Source: Sphingomonas sp.
Lineage (GTDB): Bacteria; Pseudomonadota; Alphaproteobacteria; Sphingomonadales; Sphingomonadaceae
Reading direction: 5' to 3'
Assembly: GCA_019247755.1 (NCBI GenBank)
Contig: JAFBAM010000120.1
Location: 1-5,142, forward strand
DNA length: 5,142 bases
Position 1 is the first letter of the stretch, and each line of letters begins with the position of its first letter. Both the position numbers and the translations under genes were made by a program. Below the pieces are notes generated by a model. That model was given only the letters and a program-made list of their open reading frames with translations, had not been told where the DNA came from and made no database searches. This document shows positions 1 through 5,142 of this stretch, piece by piece.

Positions 1-444
1 GGCCCGATCGACGAATATTTCGACTATCGCTTCGGCAAACTGCCCTACCGCAGTCTGAAGTTCGATCACCAGACGCTGGATCAGGAGCAATTCCAGGAGA
101 CGGGGACGATCAACTATCCGTCCGAGGATGTGCCGTTCACGCGCATCAGCGAATACAAGCATCTGACCGGGCAGAAAGCGCCGGTCACGACAGTCACCTA
201 CGAATATCCGTCAGCCGAGGGCGATCCTTATTATCCGATCCCGCGGCCGGAGAATCAGGAGCTGTTCAAGAAGTATGAGGCGCTTGGGGACGCAACCGAG
301 GGCGTCACCTTCGTCGGACGACTCGCGACCTACCGTTATTTCAATATGGACCAGATCGTCGGGCAGGCCCTCGCCACCTTCCGGCGCATGGACCAGAAAC
401 GGGAACGGGAGAGGCCGCAGCCCACTGCGGTCGCGGCGGAATGA
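1..444 (+). CDS. glf: UDP-galactopyranose mutase, C-terminal part (5'-truncated by window edge)
   Basis: This reading frame is open from base 1 and ends at TGA 442-444, giving 147 residues. Full Glf proteins are about 370 residues, so the FAD-binding N-terminus lies upstream. Glf is a cytoplasmic flavoenzyme that interconverts UDP-galactopyranose and UDP-galactofuranose, the Galf donor for glycan assembly. Hallmarks seen are GPIDEYFDYRFGKLPYRSL at the window start, FTRISEYKHLTG (codons 46-57; the Arg at 142-144 matches the conserved substrate-binding Arg), YEYPSAEGDPYYPIPRPEN, and the terminal GRLATYRYFNMDQ block (316-354) that contacts flavin and substrate. An Asn sits where I recall the E. 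coli enzyme having Asp in the YRY-x-D stretch; I take this as a subgroup feature, not a defect. The tail after ATFRRMDQ is charged and low in complexity. An internal GTG at 130 is not the start, because homology continues upstream of it. The stop overlaps the next gene's ATG. Family assignment is firm; the glycan product is unknown. Confidence 0.96.
   Translation, partial: GPIDEYFDYRFGKLPYRSLKFDHQTLDQEQFQETGTINYPSEDVPFTRISEYKHLTGQKAPVTTVTYEYPSAEGDPYYPIPRPENQELFKKYEALGDATEGVTFVGRLATYRYFNMDQIVGQALATFRRMDQKRERERPQPTAVAAE
413..432 (+). other. Stem-loop at the glf / GH1-RmlD junction
   Basis: CCGCAG (415-420) and CTGCGG (425-430) are perfect inverted arms around a CCCA loop. A G-U pair (414/431) and a G-C pair (413/432) extend the stem to eight pairs in RNA. 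It lies inside the last codons of glf and ends 8 nt before the downstream ATG at 441. There is no U-tract, so it is not an intrinsic terminator. It could mask the weak GGCGG stretch before the start until ribosomes translating glf melt it, which would fit translational coupling. Short GC-rich hairpins arise easily by chance in such DNA, so a role is inferred only from position. Confidence 0.35.
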
Positions 445-2603
445 CCGGGGCCGCCTCACCGCTGGAGCTGTGGGGCGGCGTCGAGTGCACCGTCGTCCGC
501 ATTGGCGACGAATTCCGCAACCAACTCATTGACACTGGCCATGCCAGGCGCATGTCGGATATCGACGCGATGGCAGAGCTCGGCGTCAAAGCCGTCCGCT
601 ACCCGGTCGTATGGGAGACCGTCGCTCCGGAAACGCCGAGCGAGCTCGACTTCTCATGGCATGACAAGCGTCTGAACCGTCTGCGCGAGTTGGGCATTCG
701 CGTGATTGGCGGGCTCGTGCACCACGGCTCCGGGCCGCGCTACACGAACCTGCTAGATCCCAACTTCCCGAAATTGCTCGGCGATTATGCGGCAAAGGTC
801 GCAGCCCGTTACCCGTGGATCGACACCTGGACGCCGGTGAACGAACCCCTGACCACGGCGCGCTTCTCATGCCTTTACGGCCATTGGTATCCGCACAAGC
901 ACGATATGAGGTCCATGCTCCGCGCGCTGGCGAACCAGTGCCACGGGACTCTCCTCGCGATGCGCGCGATCAGGAACGTAAATCATGATGCGCAGCTGAT
1001 GGTCACCGAGGATCTCGGCAAGACCTTCTCGACTGAGGCCCTCGCTTATCAAGCCGAGCACGAGAACAGGCGGCGGTGGCTAAGCCTTGATCTTCTAGTC
1101 GGGGGCGTTCGGCCGGGGCACCGCTTCTATTCGTGGCTTTTGAAGAGCGGCGTTCCCCAAGCGGTGATCGACGAACTGGCATCATGCGCGGGAGCGCCGG
1201 ATCTCATCGGCGTCAACCACTATCTGACCAGCGAAAGGTTCCTCGACGACCGGGTCGAGCGGTACCCGCCGGTTGAACCGGGCTGCAATGGCATCGACGT
1301 CTACGTCGACCTTGAGGCAGTCCGAATGTCGCATCTCAAGCACCAGGTCGGCCCCGCCAAACGACTCAGAGAGGCATGGGAGCGCTATGGAATCCCGCTC
1401 GTCTTTTCCGAGGTGCACCACGGTTGCACGCGGGAGGAGCAGGTGCGGTGGCTGGTTGACGTGTGGAACGCCTGCGAGCGCGAGCGCAAGGCGGGCGCCG
1501 ACATTCGCGCGGTGACCCTTTGGTCGATGTTCGGTTCGGTCGATTGGCGGTCGTTGCTCACCCGCAGGGACGGAATATACGACGTCGGCGCATTCGACAC
1601 GCGATCTGAACAGCCCCGCCCAACCTTGGTCGCGAAGGCGGCGGCTAAGCTGGGGCGCGGGGAGAAGTTCGAGCATCCGCTGCTTGACCTGCCGGGCTGG
1701 TGGCGACGCCCAGGTCGTTGTCACGGGCGGCCGCGCTTCGACACATTGCCGCAAGGCTGCTCTGCCGCCCGGCCGATCCTGATCACCGGCGCGACCGGCA
1801 CGCTTGGGCAGGCCTTCTCGAAGATCTGCGCGCACAGGGGCCTTGCCCGTGTGCTGACCAGCCGCGGCGAGCTGGACGTCACCGACGAGGCTTCAATTGC
1901 CGCGGCGCTCGAGCGCTACAGACCGTGGGCCGTGATAAACACGGCGGGGTTCGTGCGCACGTGGGAAGCGGATCAGAAGTTCGATGAATGCCTCGCGATC
2001 AACGCGACAGGCCCGGAGTTCCTCGGCCGCGCCTGCAAGGGTGCCGGCATCCCGCTCGTGACCTTCTCATCGGATCTGGTGTTCGACGGCAAGCTTGGCC
2101 GCCCATATGTCGAACCCGACGAGCCGGCGCCGTCCTGCGCCTACGGAAAGAGCAAGGCAGAGGCTGAGCGGAGGTTGATGTCGATCGACGCCGATGCGCT
2201 GATCATCCGGACCAGCGCATTCTTCGGACCGTGGGACCGGTACAATTTCCTGTTCGATACGGTCGACCGGCTCCGCCGCGGCGAAGATGTGTTCGCCAGC
2301 GATCGCACTGTGGTCTCTCCGACTTACGTGCCGGACTTGGTGCATGCGACGCTCGACCTGCTGCTGGATGAGGAAACCGGCATCTGGCATTTGACCAATC
2401 AGGGCGCCGTCAGCTGGCACGAATTGGCGCAGGAAATCGCCGATCGTGCAAAGCTAGATTCGACCCGGGTCATTGTCGCAAACGACGTCGAGAGCAGTGA
2501 CACTAGGCTCACCAGCAAGCGCGGCCTGCTGCTACGGCCGCTCGACCACGCGCTCGACGATTTCGCCCAATATTCGGAGGCGTTTCGGCAGCTTTCGGCC
2601 TAG
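441..2603 (+). CDS. Two-domain fusion: family 1 glycoside hydrolase-like domain + RmlD-like NAD(P)-dependent sugar-nucleotide reductase
   Basis: This is a 720-residue cytoplasmic-looking protein with no signal peptide or membrane segment. Residues ~8-405 are a GH1-type barrel: WGGVECT near the N-terminus, the acid/base motif TPVNEP (Glu135), a VNHY block (258-261), a probable nucleophile in VFSEVHHG (Glu324, replacing the usual TENG), and LWSMFGSVDW (360-369) resembling the GH1 glycone-binding tryptophan loop. A linker containing HPLLDLPGWWRRPGR follows. Residues ~444-715 are an RmlD-type short-chain reductase: nucleotide-binding TGATGTLG (449-456), SSDLVFDG (543-550, matching the STDYVFDG block of RmlD) and catalytic YGKSK (Tyr568, Lys572). 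RmlD reduces dTDP-4-keto-rhamnose to dTDP-rhamnose; the substrate here is not known. The ATG overlaps the glf stop, indicating a shared mRNA and coupled translation. The frame is continuous across the junction, so this is a true fusion. I recognise this architecture from other proteobacterial genomes but know no defined function. Domains are certain; catalytic activity of the GH1 half is inferred. Confidence 0.93.
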   Translation: MTGAASPLELWGGVECTVVRIGDEFRNQLIDTGHARRMSDIDAMAELGVKAVRYPVVWETVAPETPSELDFSWHDKRLNRLRELGIRVIGGLVHHGSGPRYTNLLDPNFPKLLGDYAAKVAARYPWIDTWTPVNEPLTTARFSCLYGHWYPHKHDMRSMLRALANQCHGTLLAMRAIRNVNHDAQLMVTEDLGKTFSTEALAYQAEHENRRRWLSLDLLVGGVRPGHRFYSWLLKSGVPQAVIDELASCAGAPDLIGVNHYLTSERFLDDRVERYPPVEPGCNGIDVYVDLEAVRMSHLKHQVGPAKRLREAWERYGIPLVFSEVHHGCTREEQVRWLVDVWNACERERKAGADIRAVTLWSMFGSVDWRSLLTRRDGIYDVGAFDTRSEQPRPTLVAKAAAKLGRGEKFEHPLLDLPGWWRRPGRCHGRPRFDTLPQGCSAARPILITGATGTLGQAFSKICAHRGLARVLTSRGELDVTDEASIAAALERYRPWAVINTAGFVRTWEADQKFDECLAINATGPEFLGRACKGAGIPLVTFSSDLVFDGKLGRPYVEPDEPAPSCAYGKSKAEAERRLMSIDADALIIRTSAFFGPWDRYNFLFDTVDRLRRGEDVFASDRTVVSPTYVPDLVHATLDLLLDEETGIWHLTNQGAVSWHELAQEIADRAKLDSTRVIVANDVESSDTRLTSKRGLLLRPLDHALDDFAQYSEAFRQLSA

Positions 2604-2621
2604 TCTTGTCAGGACTCGGGT

Positions 2622-2626
2622 GAGGA
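2622..2626 (+). promoter_or_regulatory. Ribosome binding site supporting the GTG start at 2630
   Basis: GAGGA lies 3 nt before GTG 2630, which is closer than usual but is the only purine-rich match nearby. The next in-frame ATG (2666) is preceded by a pyrimidine-rich accgccgccat stretch with no Shine-Dalgarno. The GTG is therefore preferred, although a later start would cost only 12 residues. Confidence 0.5.
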
Positions 2627-2629
2627 TTC

Positions 2630-3454
2630 GTGACTGAAACTGATCGGTACGACACCGCCGCCATAATGGGTGGCCTCTATGGCGATGGCATCATTGCGTT
2701 GAAGGGCGCCTTCACGCCCGAGTGGGCGGACCGCCTCTACGCCGACGTGATGACCCTCTTCGACGAGGCAAGGTCGATCGAAGGCGGCGCCCTGCCTCGT
2801 GGGCCCGAACGCTGGTACGTCGAAACCCAGCCGGAGCGGATTAGGGGCTTCATCGATATCGCCTCTCACCCCTGGTTCGTCGCGGTCTGCGAAGCGGTCC
2901 TCGGGCCTGAGTACCGGATAGTCGAGATCGGCTTCGATATCCCTTTCCCGGGTGCTCAGGACCAGCCCTGGCACCGCGATTTTCCGTCGCCCGAAGCGAC
3001 TCTCGTTGGCCGCCGGCTGGACTCGCTCGCCTTCAACCTCGCGACGATTGACACGCGCCCCGAACATGGCGCTTTCGATATCGCCCTTGGGACGCAGTGG
3101 GACGACATTCGCGGCTGCAAGGACGACATGTTCCCGCCCCGCGAGAAGTGGGACCGCTACATTGGGCGCGCGGTGCCTAAGCTGCCGCAGCGCGGCGACA
3201 TCTCGGCCCGGTCGGCGCTCACCATCCACCGGGGCACCGCTAACCGATCCGACGAGCCCCGCCCAGTCCTGGTCGTCGGCGTCGATGCGCCGGACGCGAC
3301 CAATGCCAACCATCACGACTTGCAAGTGACCCGGGCCTATTTCGATAACCTCCCTGCCCAGGTGCGCGATCACCTGACCTGCCGTGTCGCTCAGCAGCTC
3401 GAGCCGATCATCCAGCATCACGTCATCGAGGGGCTGCTTTCTTCCGACTACTGA
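2630..3454 (+). CDS. Phytanoyl-CoA dioxygenase (PhyH) family Fe(II)/2-oxoglutarate oxygenase
   Basis: The product is 274 residues, a normal length for bacterial PhyH proteins, and is probably soluble and cytoplasmic. The family uses Fe(II), O2 and 2-oxoglutarate to hydroxylate a substrate, releasing succinate and CO2. The metal triad is visible as WHRD (His115, Asp117) and the distal His200 in LTIHRGTANRSDEPRP. Arg211, eleven residues after His200, fits the 2-oxoglutarate carboxylate-binding Arg. The stretch PEHGAFDIALGTQWDD (144-159) corresponds to the family's NGA-x-PGTH-type block before the distal strand. The fold therefore looks complete and active. The start is GTG, 26 nt after the fusion gene, with no room for a clear promoter, so co-transcription with the glycan genes is likely. 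The substrate cannot be read from the sequence. A sugar, lipid or small metabolite linked to the upstream glycan pathway is possible, and true phytanoyl-CoA activity is not implied by family membership. Confidence 0.9.
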   Translation: MTETDRYDTAAIMGGLYGDGIIALKGAFTPEWADRLYADVMTLFDEARSIEGGALPRGPERWYVETQPERIRGFIDIASHPWFVAVCEAVLGPEYRIVEIGFDIPFPGAQDQPWHRDFPSPEATLVGRRLDSLAFNLATIDTRPEHGAFDIALGTQWDDIRGCKDDMFPPREKWDRYIGRAVPKLPQRGDISARSALTIHRGTANRSDEPRPVLVVGVDAPDATNANHHDLQVTRAYFDNLPAQVRDHLTCRVAQQLEPIIQHHVIEGLLSSDY

Positions 3455-3461
3455 CACCCTC

Positions 3462-3471
3462 GTTCCGGAAC
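3462..3471. repeat. Perfect 10-bp palindrome in the intergenic gap
   Basis: GTTCCGGAAC is its own reverse complement and lies 7 nt after the oxygenase stop codon. With a one-base bulge the symmetry extends to tcgttcc/ggaaccga. There is no loop and no T-tract, so it suits a dimeric protein binding site better than a terminator. Its right half supplies the GGAAC of the promoter-like site described separately. Confidence 0.4.
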
Positions 3472-3491
3472 CGATACACCGCACCTTCTTT
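3467..3491 (+). promoter_or_regulatory. Possible EcfG-type (general stress response) promoter upstream of the phosphatase gene
   Basis: GGAAC (3467-3471), a 16-nt spacer, then CTTT (3488-3491) matches the alphaproteobacterial EcfG consensus GGAAC-N16/17-CGTT at all but one position. It sits in the only gap longer than 30 nt in the window, directly before the phosphatase-dehydratase pair. A start site a few bases after the -10 would leave a very short leader, with the Shine-Dalgarno close to the mRNA 5' end, which weakens the call. If real, the last two genes would be a stress-induced unit distinct from the upstream glycan genes. Confidence 0.4.
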
Positions 3492-3499
3492 CTACAGCT

Positions 3500-3504
3500 G
3501 GAGG
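3500..3504 (+). promoter_or_regulatory. Strong ribosome binding site for the histidine phosphatase
   Basis: GGAGG is followed by a 7-nt spacer to ATG 3512, which is near-ideal. It is the best Shine-Dalgarno in the window. It fixes the phosphatase start and suggests translation independent of the upstream gene. Confidence 0.8.
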
Positions 3505-3511
3505 TTGGTGG

Positions 3512-4276
3512 ATGAGTCAGAACTGGCCCGAGCGGCTGTGGCTGGTGAGGCACGGGCAGAGCCAGGGCAATGTCGCCCGCGATGCCGCGGACGAGGCTGG
3601 CGCTCATGAGATCGACATCGACATGCGCGACGTCGATGTGCCGCTGTCGGCGCTAGGGGTCGAGCAGGCGAAAGCAGCAGGCCGCTGGTTCGCCGCACTG
3701 CCGCGCAATGACCGGCCGGAGATCATCCTCTCCTCGCCCTATGTCCGCGCCAAGCAGACGGCGGAGATCATCTGCAATGAGGGCGCGCTTGCCGGTGGCA
3801 AGGCCAGGACGCTGATCGACGAGCGCCTGCGCGAGCGCGAGTTCGGTATCTTCGATCGGCTGACTACGCTCGGGATTCGAGAACGCTTCCCCGAGGAGGC
3901 AGCCCATCGCCGCAGGCTAGGCAAATTCTACCACCGGCCACCCGGCGGAGAGAGCTGGGCCGACGTCATCCTGCGGCTTCGCTCGATGCTCAACACGATC
4001 AACCTCCACTACTGCGACAAACGCGTGCTCATCGTCTGCCACCAGGTCGTGGTGCTGTGCTTCCGCTACATCCTCGAAGAGTTGGACGAAGCGGCGATCC
4101 TCGGCATCGACAAGCAGGCCGAGGTGCTTAACTGCGGAATCGCAGCGTACGAGTTCGAACATGATGGCAAGGGGCTGTGCATCCCCGCGCTGAATCTCTG
4201 GAATTACGGCGCGCCGCTGGAGACGGAAGGCGCGGCGAAAACCTCAGCGCCCGACGCGATGGCAGGGACGCGGTGA
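3512..4276 (+). CDS. Histidine phosphatase superfamily protein (phosphoglycerate mutase-like)
   Basis: The product is 254 residues, soluble, with no signal peptide. Members of this superfamily transfer or hydrolyse phosphate through a phospho-histidine. The catalytic core is visible: LVRHGQSQGN (Arg13, nucleophile His14), SSPYVRAKQTAE (phosphate-binding Arg79), LREREFG (acidic residue Glu108) and LIVCHQ (second His177). Relative to short family members there is an insertion after the RHG motif (residues ~21-45, rich in Asp/Glu). There is also a long helical segment, ERFPEEAAHRRRLGKFYHRPPGGES (124-148), that would shape the substrate pocket. This makes a phosphatase more likely than the glycolytic mutase. 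The start is supported by a strong GGAGG. The end overlaps the following gene by four bases (GTGA), implying coupled production with the dehydratase. The substrate is unknown; a damaged or side-product phosphometabolite is an inference from the neighbour. Confidence 0.93.
   Translation: MSQNWPERLWLVRHGQSQGNVARDAADEAGAHEIDIDMRDVDVPLSALGVEQAKAAGRWFAALPRNDRPEIILSSPYVRAKQTAEIICNEGALAGGKARTLIDERLREREFGIFDRLTTLGIRERFPEEAAHRRRLGKFYHRPPGGESWADVILRLRSMLNTINLHYCDKRVLIVCHQVVVLCFRYILEELDEAAILGIDKQAEVLNCGIAAYEFEHDGKGLCIPALNLWNYGAPLETEGAAKTSAPDAMAGTR
4264..4268 (+). promoter_or_regulatory. Ribosome binding site deciding the GTG start at 4273
   Basis: AGGGA lies 4 nt before GTG 4273, inside the last codons of the phosphatase gene. 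Together with the GTGA overlap it supports 4273 over the in-frame ATG at 4177. That ATG would add 32 arginine-rich residues unlike the family and overlap the upstream gene by 100 nt. Confidence 0.6.
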
Positions 4277-5124
4277 AGCTCGACGCAACGGCGCTCGAGG
4301 CGCACCCGCTCCCGCCGATCCGCAACGACGACGACAAGGATTCGAAGGGCAGTATCCTGGTGATCGCCGGGAGCCGGCAAGTGCCTGGCGCGGCAGTGCT
4401 ATCTGCCACTGCGGCAATGCGTGCCGGTGCTGGCAAGCTGCGCATCGCGACGGTTGAAAGCGCCTCGCTCCAGCTTGGCCTGCATCTGCCCGAAGCGATG
4501 GTCGTAGGCCTGCCCGAAGACAATGACGGCGGGTTTGCCGACGCAGCGGTCGAAGCACTGGCGCAGCAACTAGAGGAGACCGATGCGATCGTTGCGGGTC
4601 CTGGCGTGCGGCCGAACGCCGCGTGCGGGGCAATTGCCGAGGCCTTGCTTAAGACATGCTCCTCACTCGCCCTGGACGTTGCGTTCCTGAAAGCGCTGAA
4701 TCCACCAACTGCCGCGCGCGAGATCGCGCCGGTCTTGTTGCCCGATTCGGACGAGCTCGCGTCGATGCTCGACTGCGAGGAGCAGGAGATCGAACGCGAT
4801 CCCGTCGGATGCGGCCTGCGCGCTGCCGAAGCTTACCGCTCCATCGTACTCGTCAAGGGCCCGCCGAGCCATGTCGTCTGCCCCGACGGCAAGGTCTGGA
4901 CCCATGGAGGTGGCGCCCCGGGGCTTGGGGTCTCGGGCAGCGGCGACGTCCTGGCCGGCATCGTCGGCGGGCTGCTCGCGCGCGGTGCGGAGCCGCTCAA
5001 CGCATTGCTATGGGCAGTGTGGCTTCACCAGGAAGCGGGCGCAGCACTTTCGAAAAAGGTCGGCCCGCTGGGCTTCCTCGCACGCCAGATTGCCGACGAA
5101 ATTCCTGCGCTTCTGCCGCGCTAG
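4273..5124 (+). CDS. Stand-alone NAD(P)H-hydrate dehydratase (YjeF C-terminal / NnrD-like), motif-divergent
   Basis: The product is 283 residues, cytoplasmic, with a ribokinase-like fold. NnrD enzymes use ADP or ATP to dehydrate the S-form of hydrated NADH/NADPH, repairing damaged cofactor. Family blocks in order are SKGSILVIAGS (24-34), the AAMRAGAGKLRIAT helix-strand (47-60), AIVAGPGVRPN (105-115), LDVAFLKAL (134-142, usually LDADAL), VLLPDSDEL (154-162), VLVKGP (192-197) and SGSGDVLAGIVGGLLARG (221-238) with catalytic Asp225. The usual TPHPGE motif is replaced by LPDSDE and the usual GNPGMATGG by GAPGLGVSG, so several nucleotide- or substrate-site residues differ. There is no NnrE epimerase domain, whereas many bacteria carry a fused NnrE-NnrD; a second, canonical copy elsewhere is likely. 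I chose GTG 4273, which overlaps the phosphatase stop, over ATG 4177. Family assignment is firm, but the exact substrate could have shifted. Confidence 0.88.
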   Translation: MKLDATALEAHPLPPIRNDDDKDSKGSILVIAGSRQVPGAAVLSATAAMRAGAGKLRIATVESASLQLGLHLPEAMVVGLPEDNDGGFADAAVEALAQQLEETDAIVAGPGVRPNAACGAIAEALLKTCSSLALDVAFLKALNPPTAAREIAPVLLPDSDELASMLDCEEQEIERDPVGCGLRAAEAYRSIVLVKGPPSHVVCPDGKVWTHGGGAPGLGVSGSGDVLAGIVGGLLARGAEPLNALLWAVWLHQEAGAALSKKVGPLGFLARQIADEIPALLPR

Positions 5125-5142
5125 CTGCCGTAGCGCTCGAGC

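Noticed and set aside
1660..1775. Possibility that the fusion is an artefact of two adjacent genes with a missed stop or frameshift
   Set aside because: The frame is continuous, the linker (HPLLDLPGWWRRPGR region) looks like ordered protein, and no in-frame start with a good Shine-Dalgarno precedes the Rossmann motif.
1182..1835. 217-codon minus-strand open frame inside the fusion gene
   Set aside because: It has arginine/proline-rich composition typical of GC-rich antisense frames and no motif, and the + strand is clearly coding through the same stretch.
2602..2616. AGTC...GACT inverted repeat just after the fusion gene stop
   Set aside because: It has only four perfect pairs plus one wobble and no T-tract. 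It is too weak for a terminator and fits chance in a 26-nt gap.
2609..3607. Long open frame (332 codons) on the minus strand antisense to the oxygenase gene
   Set aside because: It mirrors the high-GC codon pattern of the real gene, shows no recognisable domain, and the + strand frame has intact Fe/2OG oxygenase motifs.
5121..5142. Possible C-terminus of a convergent minus-strand gene (reads LERYGS then stop, with TAG at 5121-5123)
   Set aside because: Only six codons are visible before the window ends; the GCTAGC palindrome gives a stop on both strands by symmetry. It cannot be supported from this sequence alone.
1..5142. CRISPR arrays, tRNA/rRNA genes, transposases, integrase attachment sites, toxin-antitoxin pairs
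   Set aside because: No tandem direct repeats, cloverleaf-like sequences, mobile-element proteins or small paired frames were seen. The window is almost fully occupied by five metabolic genes.

Overview
The window is about 5.1 kb of GC-rich DNA (roughly 60-65% G+C by eye). It carries five tightly packed genes, all on the + strand, with almost no intergenic space. Protein style, GTG starts, overlapping stop/start codons and a GGAAC-type promoter-like site point to an alphaproteobacterium. A sphingomonad or Methylobacterium-like organism is my best guess, but nothing here fixes the taxon.

Region 1 (1-2603) is a sugar-nucleotide/glycan block. It opens with the C-terminal 147 codons of a UDP-galactopyranose mutase (Glf), whose start lies outside the window. 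Its TGA overlaps the ATG (ATGA) of a 720-residue two-domain protein. The N-terminal half is a divergent family 1 glycoside hydrolase domain. The C-terminal half is an RmlD-like (dTDP-4-dehydrorhamnose reductase type) short-chain reductase. The pairing suggests synthesis or editing of a galactofuranose- or deoxysugar-containing surface glycan.

Region 2 (2630-3454) holds one phytanoyl-CoA-dioxygenase-family Fe(II)/2-oxoglutarate oxygenase. It begins at a GTG 26 nt after the fusion gene and is probably part of the same transcript. Its substrate is unknown.

Region 3 (3455-5124) follows the only sizeable gap (57 nt). That gap contains a perfect palindrome and a GGAAC-N16-CTTT arrangement resembling the alphaproteobacterial general-stress (EcfG) promoter. 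Two genes follow with a GTGA overlap: a histidine phosphatase and a stand-alone, motif-divergent NAD(P)H-hydrate dehydratase (YjeF C-terminal/ribokinase-like fold). They look like a metabolite-repair pair, possibly stress-induced and separate from the glycan block.

The most interesting items are the GH1-RmlD fusion coupled to glf, the divergent dehydratase paired with a phosphatase, and the possible EcfG promoter that would split the gene string into two transcription units.
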